DNA of 64,000 nucleotides, from positions 62,001 through 126,000 of the forward strand of contig CALKWZ010000016.1 of assembly GCA_938003985.1 (NCBI GenBank). The letters are read 5' to 3'. The position numbers and the translations under genes were made by a program. Source of the stretch: an uncultured Verrucomicrobiota bacterium. GTDB lineage: Bacteria; Verrucomicrobiota; Kiritimatiellia; CAIQIC01; Lenti-01. Shown here one piece after another: positions 17,030 through 24,495 of the stretch (position 1 is its first letter; each line of letters opens with the position of its first letter). The notes under the pieces were generated by a model. It searched no databases and was not told where the DNA came from. It saw nothing but the letters and a program-made list of their open reading frames with translations.

Positions 17030-19362
17030 GGCGCGCCTCCGGAGAGGGCGGCGATGCGCTGGCGGGCGTAGGCGGCCGCGGCGGAGCCGGCGGAGAAATC
17101 GCTTTCGAGGAATTCGCGGTAGGTGTTGAGCGCGGCGGCCTGGTCGCCGAGCTTCTCGAAGCAGGCGCCGCTGCGCAGATAGGCCTGGATGACGGCCTTG
17201 CGGTAGGCGCCGTAGAGGACGTAGACGCGCTGGTAGTAGGCGACGGCCTGGGCGTATTCCGCCTGCGCCTCCATGCAGGCGGCGATGCCGAGGAGGGCTT
17301 CGGGCTTGAGCCGCCGCGGCGCGGCGCGGTTGGCGAGAATGGCGTTGTAGTCGCTGATGGCCTCGCCGTGGCGCTTGAGGCCCAGGAAGGCTTCGGCGCG
17401 GCAGAAGGTGGCTTCGAGGATGAACTGGATCTCGGCGGCGTTGTCGAGGACGGACTGGGCGTGGAGCAGGGCGACGTCGTATTGCTTGTGTTCGAGCGCC
17501 TGCTGGGCGAGCAGCATGTGGGCTTCGGGCACGTGGCGGGAGTCGGGATACTTTTCGAGGAGGAGTTCGAGGTGGGGGACGCCGGATTCGGGCATGCCGT
17601 TTTCGATCCAGGCGCGGCCGAGCCAGACGAGGGTTTCGGCGCCGAGGTATTCGGACTTGAAACGGCCGGCGAAGATGGCGAGCTGGCGGGCCTGCTGGTC
17701 GGCGGGGAGGATCTGGGCCTCGGCCCAGGCGAGGCGCGCGGCCAGGGTCAGGCGCTGGCCGGCGAGGGCCTTGTCGTAGCGCGCGCGCAGCTCGGTCGCG
17801 TAGTCGTCGGTGCCGCGCGGATACATGCCGGCGAGGTCGGTGAGCATGAGGTCGAAGCCTTCCCAGGCGGGGGTGTTGCCGTGGCGTTCGATCATCTGCC
17901 AGTAGAGGATGCGGGCCTGGTCGGGGCGCTTGATCTGCTTGAGCGCCCAGCCGGCGTTGTAGGCGGCGTCGACGACGTTGCCGTCGTTGGGCATGTCCTT
18001 GATGTACTGGACGTATTCCTGCGACATCTCGATGAACCCGTTGGTCTCGGCGAGGGCTTTGTGGAGGCGGGCCATCTGGGTGAGGGCCATGTAGTAGAAG
18101 GGCCCCGCGGCGGGATTCATGGACAGGCGGTAGGCTTCCTTGGCGCCGTCGAAATCGCCGAGGACGGCGAGGGCGTCGCCGCGCATGATGGCGGCTTCGC
18201 GGCGGAAGTAGTGGTCGGGATTCTGCTCGAGCCACTTCAAGGTGTCGGCGGCGCAGCGTTCGTAGTCCTCGAGGGCGTAGCGGCTGCACGCGGCGCGGTA
18301 GGTGGCCTCGGGCGCGTAGATGCTCATGGGGTTCTTCTCGGCGTAGGCGTCGAAGTAGGGCAGGGCTTCTTCGTACTTGCCGTCGTAGTACAGGGAAATG
18401 GGCATCCAGTACTGCACGTCGGGCACGAGGACGTGCTCGGGATGGGCCTGCAGCCAGGCCTTGAAGAGGGCGACGGCCTCTTCGAAGCGCTCCTGCATGG
18501 CGATGGACAGCGCCAGATAGAACTCGATGCGCGCCTTCTGCGGATGCTCGGGGAAACGGCGCGTCAGCTTGCGCATCTCGATCTCGGCGTCCTCGAACAG
18601 CTCGCGGTTGACGAAGGATTCGGCGCGCAGGAAGGCGACGGTGGGCACGTTGGGCCACTTGTCGCCGTAAACGCCGATTTCTTCTTCTTCCACGACCCAG
18701 ACGGGCTTTTCGCCGGGAACGGGGGCTTGTTCGGCGGCGAAGTCGAACATGCCCTCGGCGTCGTCGGCCTTGATGACGTCGCCGTCCTTGGCGAGCTTCT
18801 TCTTCTTGGCCCAGCCGCCGAGGCGCTTGGCCTTGGCGCGGCGCTCGAGCTGGCGCAGGCGCTCGAACTGGGCGTCGATGGAGGTGCCGTCGGGCAGGAC
18901 GGTGGAGCCGCCGTAGACGCGGGCGAGGCCGTTGGCGACGAGCAGTTCGCCGAGGTCTTCCTTGCCGATCTGGACGACGCCGTAGAAGCGCTGCTGCTGG
19001 GAACTGCCTTTGGCGTCTTCCCAGCGCGTCCAGACGGTGAATTTCTTGCCGGAGAGGGTTTTCTGGGTGAATTTCTTGCCGGCCACGCCCAGCGGCACCA
19101 CGTGGGAATCGGAGATGCCGAAATAGGCGGCCTGGTCTTCGTTGCGCTCGGCGAACTGCTTGTCGCTCTCCGGCGTGTCCACGAAATAGAGGCGGATGAT
19201 GACGTCCTTGTTCTTGGCGCGGACGTGGAAGCTGTCGCCGTCCATGTAGCCGTCGGACAGGACGCAGTCCTCGAGCTTTTCCCACTTGGCGGCGGCCTGG
19301 GCGGAAGCGGCGGCCCCGAGGAGGACGAGGGCGGCCCACCGGATGAAGCGCGCGGTCCTCAT
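17026..19362 (-). CDS. Secreted thermonuclease-TPR fusion protein
   Basis: 778 aa. A signal peptide (1-25) is followed by a staphylococcal-nuclease-like (TNc) domain, about 35-155. Expected residues are present: DGDS (D41, D43), R57 and E65 in RLYFVDTPE, and an Arg at 125 (QQQRFYG) matching the third catalytic position. An acidic/basic linker leads to a long array of TPR-type repeats (about 250-775), e.g. LALSIAMQERFEEAVALFKAWL and VYVLYGAYRKAVIQAYLRSGACF. Its ATG overlaps the upstream TPR gene's stop (ATGA) and its own stop overlaps the next ATG. Nuclease activity is plausible but the fold could be used for binding. It sits in the ExbB/ExbD operon. Confidence 0.85.
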   Translation of the reverse strand: MRTARFIRWAALVLLGAAASAQAAAKWEKLEDCVLSDGYMDGDSFHVRAKNKDVIIRLYFVDTPESDKQFAERNEDQAAYFGISDSHVVPLGVAGKKFTQKTLSGKKFTVWTRWEDAKGSSQQQRFYGVVQIGKEDLGELLVANGLARVYGGSTVLPDGTSIDAQFERLRQLERRAKAKRLGGWAKKKKLAKDGDVIKADDAEGMFDFAAEQAPVPGEKPVWVVEEEEIGVYGDKWPNVPTVAFLRAESFVNRELFEDAEIEMRKLTRRFPEHPQKARIEFYLALSIAMQERFEEAVALFKAWLQAHPEHVLVPDVQYWMPISLYYDGKYEEALPYFDAYAEKNPMSIYAPEATYRAACSRYALEDYERCAADTLKWLEQNPDHYFRREAAIMRGDALAVLGDFDGAKEAYRLSMNPAAGPFYYMALTQMARLHKALAETNGFIEMSQEYVQYIKDMPNDGNVVDAAYNAGWALKQIKRPDQARILYWQMIERHGNTPAWEGFDLMLTDLAGMYPRGTDDYATELRARYDKALAGQRLTLAARLAWAEAQILPADQQARQLAIFAGRFKSEYLGAETLVWLGRAWIENGMPESGVPHLELLLEKYPDSRHVPEAHMLLAQQALEHKQYDVALLHAQSVLDNAAEIQFILEATFCRAEAFLGLKRHGEAISDYNAILANRAAPRRLKPEALLGIAACMEAQAEYAQAVAYYQRVYVLYGAYRKAVIQAYLRSGACFEKLGDQAAALNTYREFLESDFSAGSAAAAYARQRIAALSGGAP

Positions 19363-20549
19363 TCCCACTTGCCCTCCGGATCGTAGGTGGACAGATAGTG
19401 GTCGGCCTCGATGACGAGATCGTCGAAGCGGCGCAGGCGCGAGACGGCGAGGATGAGATCGAAGTGGCCGGCCTCGCGGACGGCGTCTTCCTGGGCGATG
19501 GCGACGACGCGGGTGAAGGCGGCGCGGGCCTCCCAGAAGCGGTCGACGTTGAAGAAGCAGCGGCCGATGCGATGGTAGAGGTTGGCGTCGTAGTCGGGCA
19601 GGGCTTCGAGCTTGCCGGCCATTTCCTTGGCCTGGGCCAGCTCGGAGGCGATGCGGCGTTCCTGCTGGAAGCGGGAGCGGATGTCGCGCGGGTTGGGCCG
19701 GGCGTTCTGGACGGCGGCGAGCTGGGCTTCCAGCGTGGCCACGTAGGTGCGCATGTGGCCCATGAGGGCCTTGCGGGTCTTGACGCGGCGGTAGGCCTTG
19801 AGGGCCTGCTCGTATTCGGTGTCGTCGAACATGAAGTCGCCGATTTCGAAGGCGAGGAAGTTGCAGTAGGTGATGACCGACCAGGTGCGCGGGCGTTTTT
19901 CGATGGTCTCGAGCAGGGCGATGGCTTCGGTGCCCTTGCCGTCGTCGAAGGTGGCGCGCGCGCAGAAGGCGCCGGCCTGGGTCCACAGCGGGCTTTCGGG
20001 ATAGAGCCGCATGAAGTCCTGGAAGGCGGCGGCGGCCAGCGCGCTTTGTTCCTGGATGAGCCGGCAGATGCCGATCTGGAACATCGCGTCCTCGGAATAG
20101 GCCGAGCGCGGGAAGGTCGAGCGCAGCTTCTGGTAGGCGGCGACGGCGGCTTCGTATTCCTCGAGCTGCTGCTGGGCGGAACCGACGCGGAACATGGCTT
20201 CGTCGGCGAACTTCGATTCGGGATATTTCGCGACGTATTCCTCGAAGGCCTTGATGGCGTCGGCGCTGCGGCCGAGGTTGAAGAGCGCGCAGGCCTTGGC
20301 GTACATCGCCAGATCGATCTGCGTGCTCAGCTCGGGTTCGGCGCCGAAAACCTTGACGAGCTGCTCGAGGAACGGAACGGAATTCTCGTAGTCGCCGGCG
20401 AGGAAGCGGCTCATGCCGCTCTGGTAGAGGGCTTCGGGGGAATCGTCGGGGCCTTGCGTTTCCTGGGCGCCGGCCGGCGCGGCCAGCAGCGCCGCCGCGC
20501 AGGCGATCGCCAAGCGCACCGCCATCCGCTGGAATCTGCTACGCATCAT
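19359..20549 (-). CDS. Secreted TPR protein (YbgF/BamD-like repeats)
   Basis: 396 aa with N-terminal signal peptide (RLAIACAAALLAAPAGAQ). The body is a series of TPR units of the YbgF/BamD style: EALYQSGMSRFLAGDYENSV, IKAFEEYVAKYPESKFADEA, AVAAYQKLRSTFPRSAYSED. YbgF works with TolQ/TolR in Proteobacteria, so its position upstream of ExbB/ExbD fits a Tol/Ton-like envelope complex. ATG codons at 20549 and 20546 are adjacent; neither has a clear ribosome site, and an ATG at 20525 is a further option. It lies 40 nt after the nitrilase gene on the same strand. Confidence 0.82.
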   Translation of the reverse strand: MMRSRFQRMAVRLAIACAAALLAAPAGAQETQGPDDSPEALYQSGMSRFLAGDYENSVPFLEQLVKVFGAEPELSTQIDLAMYAKACALFNLGRSADAIKAFEEYVAKYPESKFADEAMFRVGSAQQQLEEYEAAVAAYQKLRSTFPRSAYSEDAMFQIGICRLIQEQSALAAAAFQDFMRLYPESPLWTQAGAFCARATFDDGKGTEAIALLETIEKRPRTWSVITYCNFLAFEIGDFMFDDTEYEQALKAYRRVKTRKALMGHMRTYVATLEAQLAAVQNARPNPRDIRSRFQQERRIASELAQAKEMAGKLEALPDYDANLYHRIGRCFFNVDRFWEARAAFTRVVAIAQEDAVREAGHFDLILAVSRLRRFDDLVIEADHYLSTYDPEGKWE

Positions 20550-20589
20550 GGGAAGGCAGGATAGGCCGGCGTCCGGGAAAAGGCACGCA

Positions 20590-21528
20590 CTATTTCCGTT
20601 TTCGGGTAATTCGTTTCGCCGGATTGAACGGGGACACGGCCGGCGCGAAGAGTTCCTTCGTGTAGCCCCGCACGTTGCGGTCTTCGAGATGGTCGAAGAG
20701 CATCGGCGCATCGGAACCGTAGCTGACGCGCTGGAGGGGATTGGGCGCCATCTCGGCGTAGATCAGGTCGTCCACCGCCCGGCCGAGCGCAAGGGTCTGG
20801 GCGATGGGCGAGACGATCATGGAGTGCCCGAAGTAGGTCGTGTGCGCGGCGTCGGAACCGATCGCGTTGACCGCCACGTGGTAGACGTGGTTTTCGTAGG
20901 CGCGCATCTTGTTGCTCGCTTCCCAGATCTCGAAATTGCGCATCAGGGCGGAGGGCCGGCACAGGATGCTGGCGCCTTTGACGGCCATGATGCGCGACGC
21001 CTCGGGAAAGTCGCCGTCGTAGCAGAGGTGGATGCCGATGGTGCCGATCTCGGTGGGGAAGACGGGGTAATGGTGGCCGGGGGTGGTCCAGCCTTTGTTT
21101 TCAATGCGTTCGGGCGGAAAGAGATGGGTCTTCCGGTAGACGCCGAGGTTCCGGCCCTGGGAATCGATCATGAAGGCGGAATTGTAGATGACGCCGGGCT
21201 TGGCGCCGCGCTCGTAGGTGGGCAGCACGCAATGGATCTTCAGTTCCTTGCAGATCTTCTGGACGGGGGTGAGCATCTGCTCCGTGCTCGGGAGCAGCTC
21301 CCACAGATCGTGCGCGGGCATGGCCGGATTGTAGCCGGTGGTGATGGACTCGGGAAAGACCAGCAGTTTGGCGCCGACGTCCTCCACCGCGCGGCGGAGA
21401 AAATAGATGCAGCGATAGAGGTTCGTCGGAATGTCGTTGGGCACCACGGCGAACTGGGCGCCGGCGATCACGACGCGCGGCGCTTTCGACGCGCGGCGGG
21501 CGGCGGAGGGTTTCAAAGGGGGTTTCAT
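20590..21528 (-). CDS. Carbon-nitrogen hydrolase (nitrilase superfamily)
   Basis: 312-aa cytosolic amidase-fold enzyme with the complete Glu-Lys-Cys triad: E60 (FPESITTGY), K133 (YRKTHLF) and C169 (HLCYDGDFPE). The RKTHLFPPE and CYDGDFPE contexts are typical of aliphatic amidase, N-carbamoylputrescine amidase or beta-ureidopropionase branches; the substrate cannot be chosen. A basic 17-residue N-extension (KPPLKPSAARRASKAPR) precedes the fold. A TTGAAT/TAGGAT promoter ends 15 nt before the ATG, and TPR and ExbB/ExbD genes follow on the same strand. Whether it works with them or is merely first in the transcript is unknown. Confidence 0.88.
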   Translation of the reverse strand: MKPPLKPSAARRASKAPRVVIAGAQFAVVPNDIPTNLYRCIYFLRRAVEDVGAKLLVFPESITTGYNPAMPAHDLWELLPSTEQMLTPVQKICKELKIHCVLPTYERGAKPGVIYNSAFMIDSQGRNLGVYRKTHLFPPERIENKGWTTPGHHYPVFPTEIGTIGIHLCYDGDFPEASRIMAVKGASILCRPSALMRNFEIWEASNKMRAYENHVYHVAVNAIGSDAAHTTYFGHSMIVSPIAQTLALGRAVDDLIYAEMAPNPLQRVSYGSDAPMLFDHLEDRNVRGYTKELFAPAVSPFNPAKRITRKRK

Positions 21529-21543
21529 AGATGTGGAAAGCGC

Positions 21544-21572
21544 ATCCTAAAGAAGCGCCCGGCGGGATTCAA
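21544..21572 (-). promoter_or_regulatory. Promoter of the nitrilase-TPR-ExbBD operon
   Basis: Minus strand TTGAAT (21572-21567), exactly 17 nt, TAGGAT (21549-21544). The ATG is 15 nt further on. The TAGGAT -10 box is shared with promoters proposed for the two deaminase-like genes. Confidence 0.6.
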
Positions 21573-21621
21573 CAGGGAAACGCGGCTTTCTGCGCGGTGC
21601 GGTTTCGCGCGGAATGGTCGG

Positions 21622-21726
21622 CGTACGATCATTAATTAATCATCATACAAAAAACAAGCATTAACACATCAATATAAGGCGAATACTCAATTATGCAACA
21701 TACCATGGTTAATTAATGATCATACG
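21622..21726. repeat. AT-rich inverted repeat pair in intergenic region
   Basis: The 380-bp gap 21529-21908 contains an AT-rich island unlike its surroundings. It is bounded by an imperfect inverted repeat, CGTACGATCATTAATTAA (21622-21639) and TTAATTAATGATCATACG (21709-21726), 17 of 18 positions paired, with 69 nt between. A GC stem (GCCCGC/GCGGGC, 21737-21751) follows. No ORF is convincing here. It could be an operator, a remnant of a small mobile element, or a nucleoid-protein site. Confidence 0.7.
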
Positions 21727-21908
21727 AAATGAAAACGCCCGCGAAGCGGGCCGGGCCAATCCGGTGGACCGGGATGGACGGCGTGGGCGACCCCGGGGGC
21801 GTGGCCGCGGCCGGGCGAAACGCTTGAACCGAATTGCGTTTCGCGGCTTGAATCGGGCTTGAAGAAAACGCACCCTGACACGGAAGTAAATCAACAAGGA
21901 GAATCGAC

Positions 21909-22598
21909 ATGGCCATCGACGCAATGGAAATGAAACTGCGGCCGCCGGAAATCCAGCTCAAGCCGTACCCCCCGAAACTGATCACGCTCGCCTCGGGCGA
22001 GAAGATGGTCGTGCGCGAAGCGAAGCGCGAGGAAGTCGGCGCGCTGCTCGGCACGGTCTATCCGCTGATCGGCGTGCCCACCGATTTCTACGACATCGTC
22101 GCCGTGCGCATGTACTCCGAAATCCTGGGCTGGTACCGCTACCGCGTGGCCAACGAATTCGTGCTCGTCGGCGCCATCGACGGCGTCATCGCGGGCATCG
22201 TCACGAGCCGCCACGTCGACTCCAAGCTCGGCATGAGCCTGCACACGCTGACCATCAAGCGCGGCCTGCGCGTCGGCGCCCAGCTGTTCGCGGCCAAGAT
22301 GGAACACCACATCGACATCCTCGGCGAGGACGAGGTCTTCATCGTCGCGGAAAGCCCCAACGGCTTCAAGCGCTGGATGATCGAATACCAGCTCGAAGAC
22401 CGTTCGGCGCAGTTCCCCGCGGTGCGCCACGAGCTCGGCGGCGTGCCCACCTTCGTGCTCACGCGCGCGCTCTGGAACGCCGTGCGCGACATCAAGTGCA
22501 CCGGCACGCGGCCCATCTCCGACGCCGATCTCAAGACCGCCGACAAGCTGATCATGCCGAAGGAATACTCGCAGCTCCCCGGCTTCAAGAGGCCCTAG
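21909..22598 (+). CDS. Unassigned protein, possible GNAT-like acyltransferase
   Basis: 229 aa, first gene of an operon with a thiolase-like and a DUF35 protein. No signal peptide or TM helix. The central part (about 30-175) runs SGEKMVVREAKREEVGALL ... VLVGAIDGVIAGIVTSRHV ... IKRGLRVGAQLFAAKMEHH ... VFIVAESPNGFKRWM. The strand-helix pattern and the basic loop before an alpha-helix are reminiscent of GNAT N-acyltransferases, but the Q/RxxGxG/A signature is not clear. The ATG at 21909 has a GGAG site 8 nt upstream. Only 3 nt separate its stop from the next ATG, so joint function with an acyl-CoA enzyme is likely. I do not recognise the family with confidence. Confidence 0.7.
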   Translation: MAIDAMEMKLRPPEIQLKPYPPKLITLASGEKMVVREAKREEVGALLGTVYPLIGVPTDFYDIVAVRMYSEILGWYRYRVANEFVLVGAIDGVIAGIVTSRHVDSKLGMSLHTLTIKRGLRVGAQLFAAKMEHHIDILGEDEVFIVAESPNGFKRWMIEYQLEDRSAQFPAVRHELGGVPTFVLTRALWNAVRDIKCTGTRPISDADLKTADKLIMPKEYSQLPGFKRP

Positions 22599-22601
22599 AT
22601 C

Positions 22602-23798
22602 ATGGCCAGGGTCGGGATCGTCGGAATCGGGCACACCCGGTTCGGGAATTCGTCGGAATACGACTTGGCGGACGTCCTCGCCTACGCGGCGACGGACTGC
22701 CTCAAGGACGCGGGCTTTTTGGCCCGCCGCAAGGAGATCGACCAGGTCTTCGTCGCGAACATGGCCGCGGGCCTGTTCTGCCACCAGACGGCCGTGGCGT
22801 CGTCGATGGTCAGCCGGATGGACATGGAACCCGTGCCGGCCGAACTGATCGAGAACGGCCCCGCCTCGGGCGCCAGCGCGATCAAGGTCGGCTACATGGC
22901 CGTGGCCTCTGGGCTGGCGGACGTCGTCCTCGTCGTCGGCGGCGAAATCATGCGCAAGGTGACGGGCTGGAACGCGACGGACATCGTCGCGACGATGCTG
23001 CACACGGAAGCCGAGTACAACATGGGCCTCACGCTGCCGGGCTTCGGCGGCATGTTCACCCGCATGTACATGGAAAAATACGGCCTGACCGAGCGCGACC
23101 TCGCGCTGATCGCCGTGAAGGACCACGAGAACGGCGCGAAGAACAAGTACGCCCACGTGCAGATTCCCTGCACGATCGAGGCCATCGCCGACGGGCCGGA
23201 AGCCGACGTGGTGAACAACTACATCGCCGAGCCGCTGCGCATGTACTCGACCTGTCCGGTCACGGACGGCGCCGCCGCCGTGCTGCTGGTCAACATGGAC
23301 GCGCCCATCGCGAAGGAATTCCCCAAGAAACCCATCCGCATCGCCGGCGTGGCGAGCGCGACGGATACCCATTGCGTGCACAACCGCAAGGATCCGCTCA
23401 AGCTCGAAGCCGTGCGCATCGCGGGCGAAAAGGCCTATAAAATGGCCGGCCTGGGCCCCAAGGACATTTCCTTCGCGGAACTCCACGACGCGTTCGTCAT
23501 CCTGGAACTCGCCATCAGCGAGGAAATCGGTCTGTTCGAGCGCGGCAAGTCGTTCCTGGCCGTGCGCAACGGCGAAACCAAGCTCGACGGGCGCATCCCG
23601 ATCAATCCGTCCGGCGGCCTGAAATCCAAGGGCCATCCGGTGGGCGGCACGGGCGTGTCGCAAGTGGTGGAACTCGTCCGCCAGTTGCGGGGCGAGGCCG
23701 AGCCGGGCCGGCAGGTCAAGGACCCGAAGGTCGGCATGTCCGTCAACTTCGGCGGCTTCGGAAACAACGTCGTCGCCGTCATCTGCGCCAAGGAATAG
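22602..23798 (+). CDS. Thiolase-like protein lacking the nucleophilic Cys (SCP2/Ltp2-like)
   Basis: 398-aa thiolase-superfamily protein, start GIVGIGHTRFG and end NPSGGLKSKGHPVGGTG ... VNFGGFGNNVVAVI. The usual nucleophile motif (CASG) reads GPASG: P87 stands where Cys is expected (codon CCC at 22860-22862). The second Cys, normally in a CGGGxG-type block, is also absent (NFGGFGNN). Histidines of HDAF and GHPVGGTG remain. Thiolase-fold proteins without the Cys that partner a DUF35 protein include the steroid side-chain aldolase Ltp2; archaeal thiolases with DUF35 retain Cys. The next gene encodes such a DUF35 partner, so an aldolase-type or non-thiolytic reaction is a reasonable inference. 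Confidence 0.88.
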   Translation: MARVGIVGIGHTRFGNSSEYDLADVLAYAATDCLKDAGFLARRKEIDQVFVANMAAGLFCHQTAVASSMVSRMDMEPVPAELIENGPASGASAIKVGYMAVASGLADVVLVVGGEIMRKVTGWNATDIVATMLHTEAEYNMGLTLPGFGGMFTRMYMEKYGLTERDLALIAVKDHENGAKNKYAHVQIPCTIEAIADGPEADVVNNYIAEPLRMYSTCPVTDGAAAVLLVNMDAPIAKEFPKKPIRIAGVASATDTHCVHNRKDPLKLEAVRIAGEKAYKMAGLGPKDISFAELHDAFVILELAISEEIGLFERGKSFLAVRNGETKLDGRIPINPSGGLKSKGHPVGGTGVSQVVELVRQLRGEAEPGRQVKDPKVGMSVNFGGFGNNVVAVICAKE

Positions 23799-23808
23799 GA
23801 GACCCGCC

Positions 23809-24189
23809 ATGATCGATTTCAGCATGTACGAGGTCAAGGCGCCCAAGATCCCCGCCTACAAGTGCGAGGGTTGCGGAGCCGTCTACTATCCGGCGCCGAT
23901 GATCTGCGCGAAGTGCGGCGTGCGCCGCGATCCCGTCACGGGCAAGGGGTGGTCGACCTTCGATCTGGAAGGTCCCTGCCAGCTTCTCGCCTGGACGCGG
24001 GTGTGGAACCTGCCCGAAGGCTACACGAAGAAATTCCTCCAGTTCGGCATCGTGCAGTTCGAAAACGGCCTGCGCGCGTCCGGACGGGTCGAAGTCGACA
24101 CGCCCAAGACCGGCATGAAGCTGACGGCCACCGTCGAGGAATCCGACGAGCGGCCCGGCAAGCCGGTCAAGATCTTCGTGTTCAAATAG
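23809..24189 (+). CDS. DUF35 Zn-ribbon/OB-fold acyl-CoA-associated protein
   Basis: 126 aa. Residues 15-40 form a rubredoxin-like zinc ribbon with two CxxC pairs (YKCEGCGAVYYPAPMICAKCG), followed by an OB fold (WSTFDLEGPCQLLAWTRVW, FLQFGIVQFENGLRASGRV, GMKLTATVEE). DUF35 proteins bind the acyl-CoA of partner thiolase-fold enzymes and bridge active sites. It lies 10 nt after the thiolase-like gene with a GGAG site and ends in a strong terminator, so it completes the operon. Confidence 0.9.
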   Translation: MIDFSMYEVKAPKIPAYKCEGCGAVYYPAPMICAKCGVRRDPVTGKGWSTFDLEGPCQLLAWTRVWNLPEGYTKKFLQFGIVQFENGLRASGRVEVDTPKTGMKLTATVEESDERPGKPVKIFVFK

Positions 24190-24213
24190 AGCCGCGCCTC
24201 CGCGCCGGTTGCG

Positions 24214-24242
24214 CCCCTGCCGCGTTTGCGGCAGGGGTTTTT
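24214..24242 (+). terminator. Rho-independent terminator after the DUF35 gene
   Basis: Perfect 10-bp stem CCCCTGCCGC (24214-24223) and GCGGCAGGGG (24228-24237) around GTTT, followed by TTTTT (24238-24242). It lies 25 nt past the stop. Confidence 0.92.
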
Positions 24243-24262
24243 GTTGGGGAGCCTCTGCTCCT

Positions 24263-24409
24263 GACCCCCGCCACCTTGCGTGGCGGGTGAATCAGATCGG
24301 TCCCGCAATCGCGCGCGCACTCCGCGCGACCTCAATCACCCACGGCGCAAGGTCGTGGGGGTCTTGGGGCTACCTTTTGGTTCTCCCGCCGCACAAGGCC
24401 GTGGGGGTC
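24263..24409. repeat. Three copies of an 18-bp intergenic motif
   Basis: The 306-bp gap 24190-24495 has no gene. After the terminator it holds three versions of an 18-bp motif: inverted at 24263-24280 (GACCCCCGCCACCTTGCG), direct at 24346-24363 (CGCAAGGTCGTGGGGGTC) and direct at 24392-24409 (CACAAGGCCGTGGGGGTC). The first with either of the others could form a hairpin. This resembles REP-like or decayed mobile sequence. Confidence 0.65.
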
Positions 24410-24458
24410 TATTCAGCCGTTAAGCCGTGATTCCGCCGCCGATTTTCCATTATTTGTT

Positions 24459-24487
24459 TTGTGACCGCCCGTCGGTTCGCGTAGGAT
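24459..24487 (+). promoter_or_regulatory. Promoter of the first deaminase-like gene
   Basis: TTGTGA (24459-24464), 17-nt spacer, TAGGAT (24482-24487). The ATG at 24496 is 8 nt downstream, so the transcript should start at or next to the start codon. Confidence 0.55.
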
Positions 24488-24495
24488 GGCCGGCG

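Noticed and set aside
15932..19339. A single 1,135-codon minus-strand protein
   Set aside because: The first two-thirds is an off-frame reading of the SNase-TPR gene. Only the part from 17029 onward is coding; an ATGA overlap marks the true start.
21732..21751. Possible terminator hairpin GCCCGC-TTC-GCGGGC read on the minus strand
   Set aside because: The T tract is only four bases and no minus-strand gene ends there.
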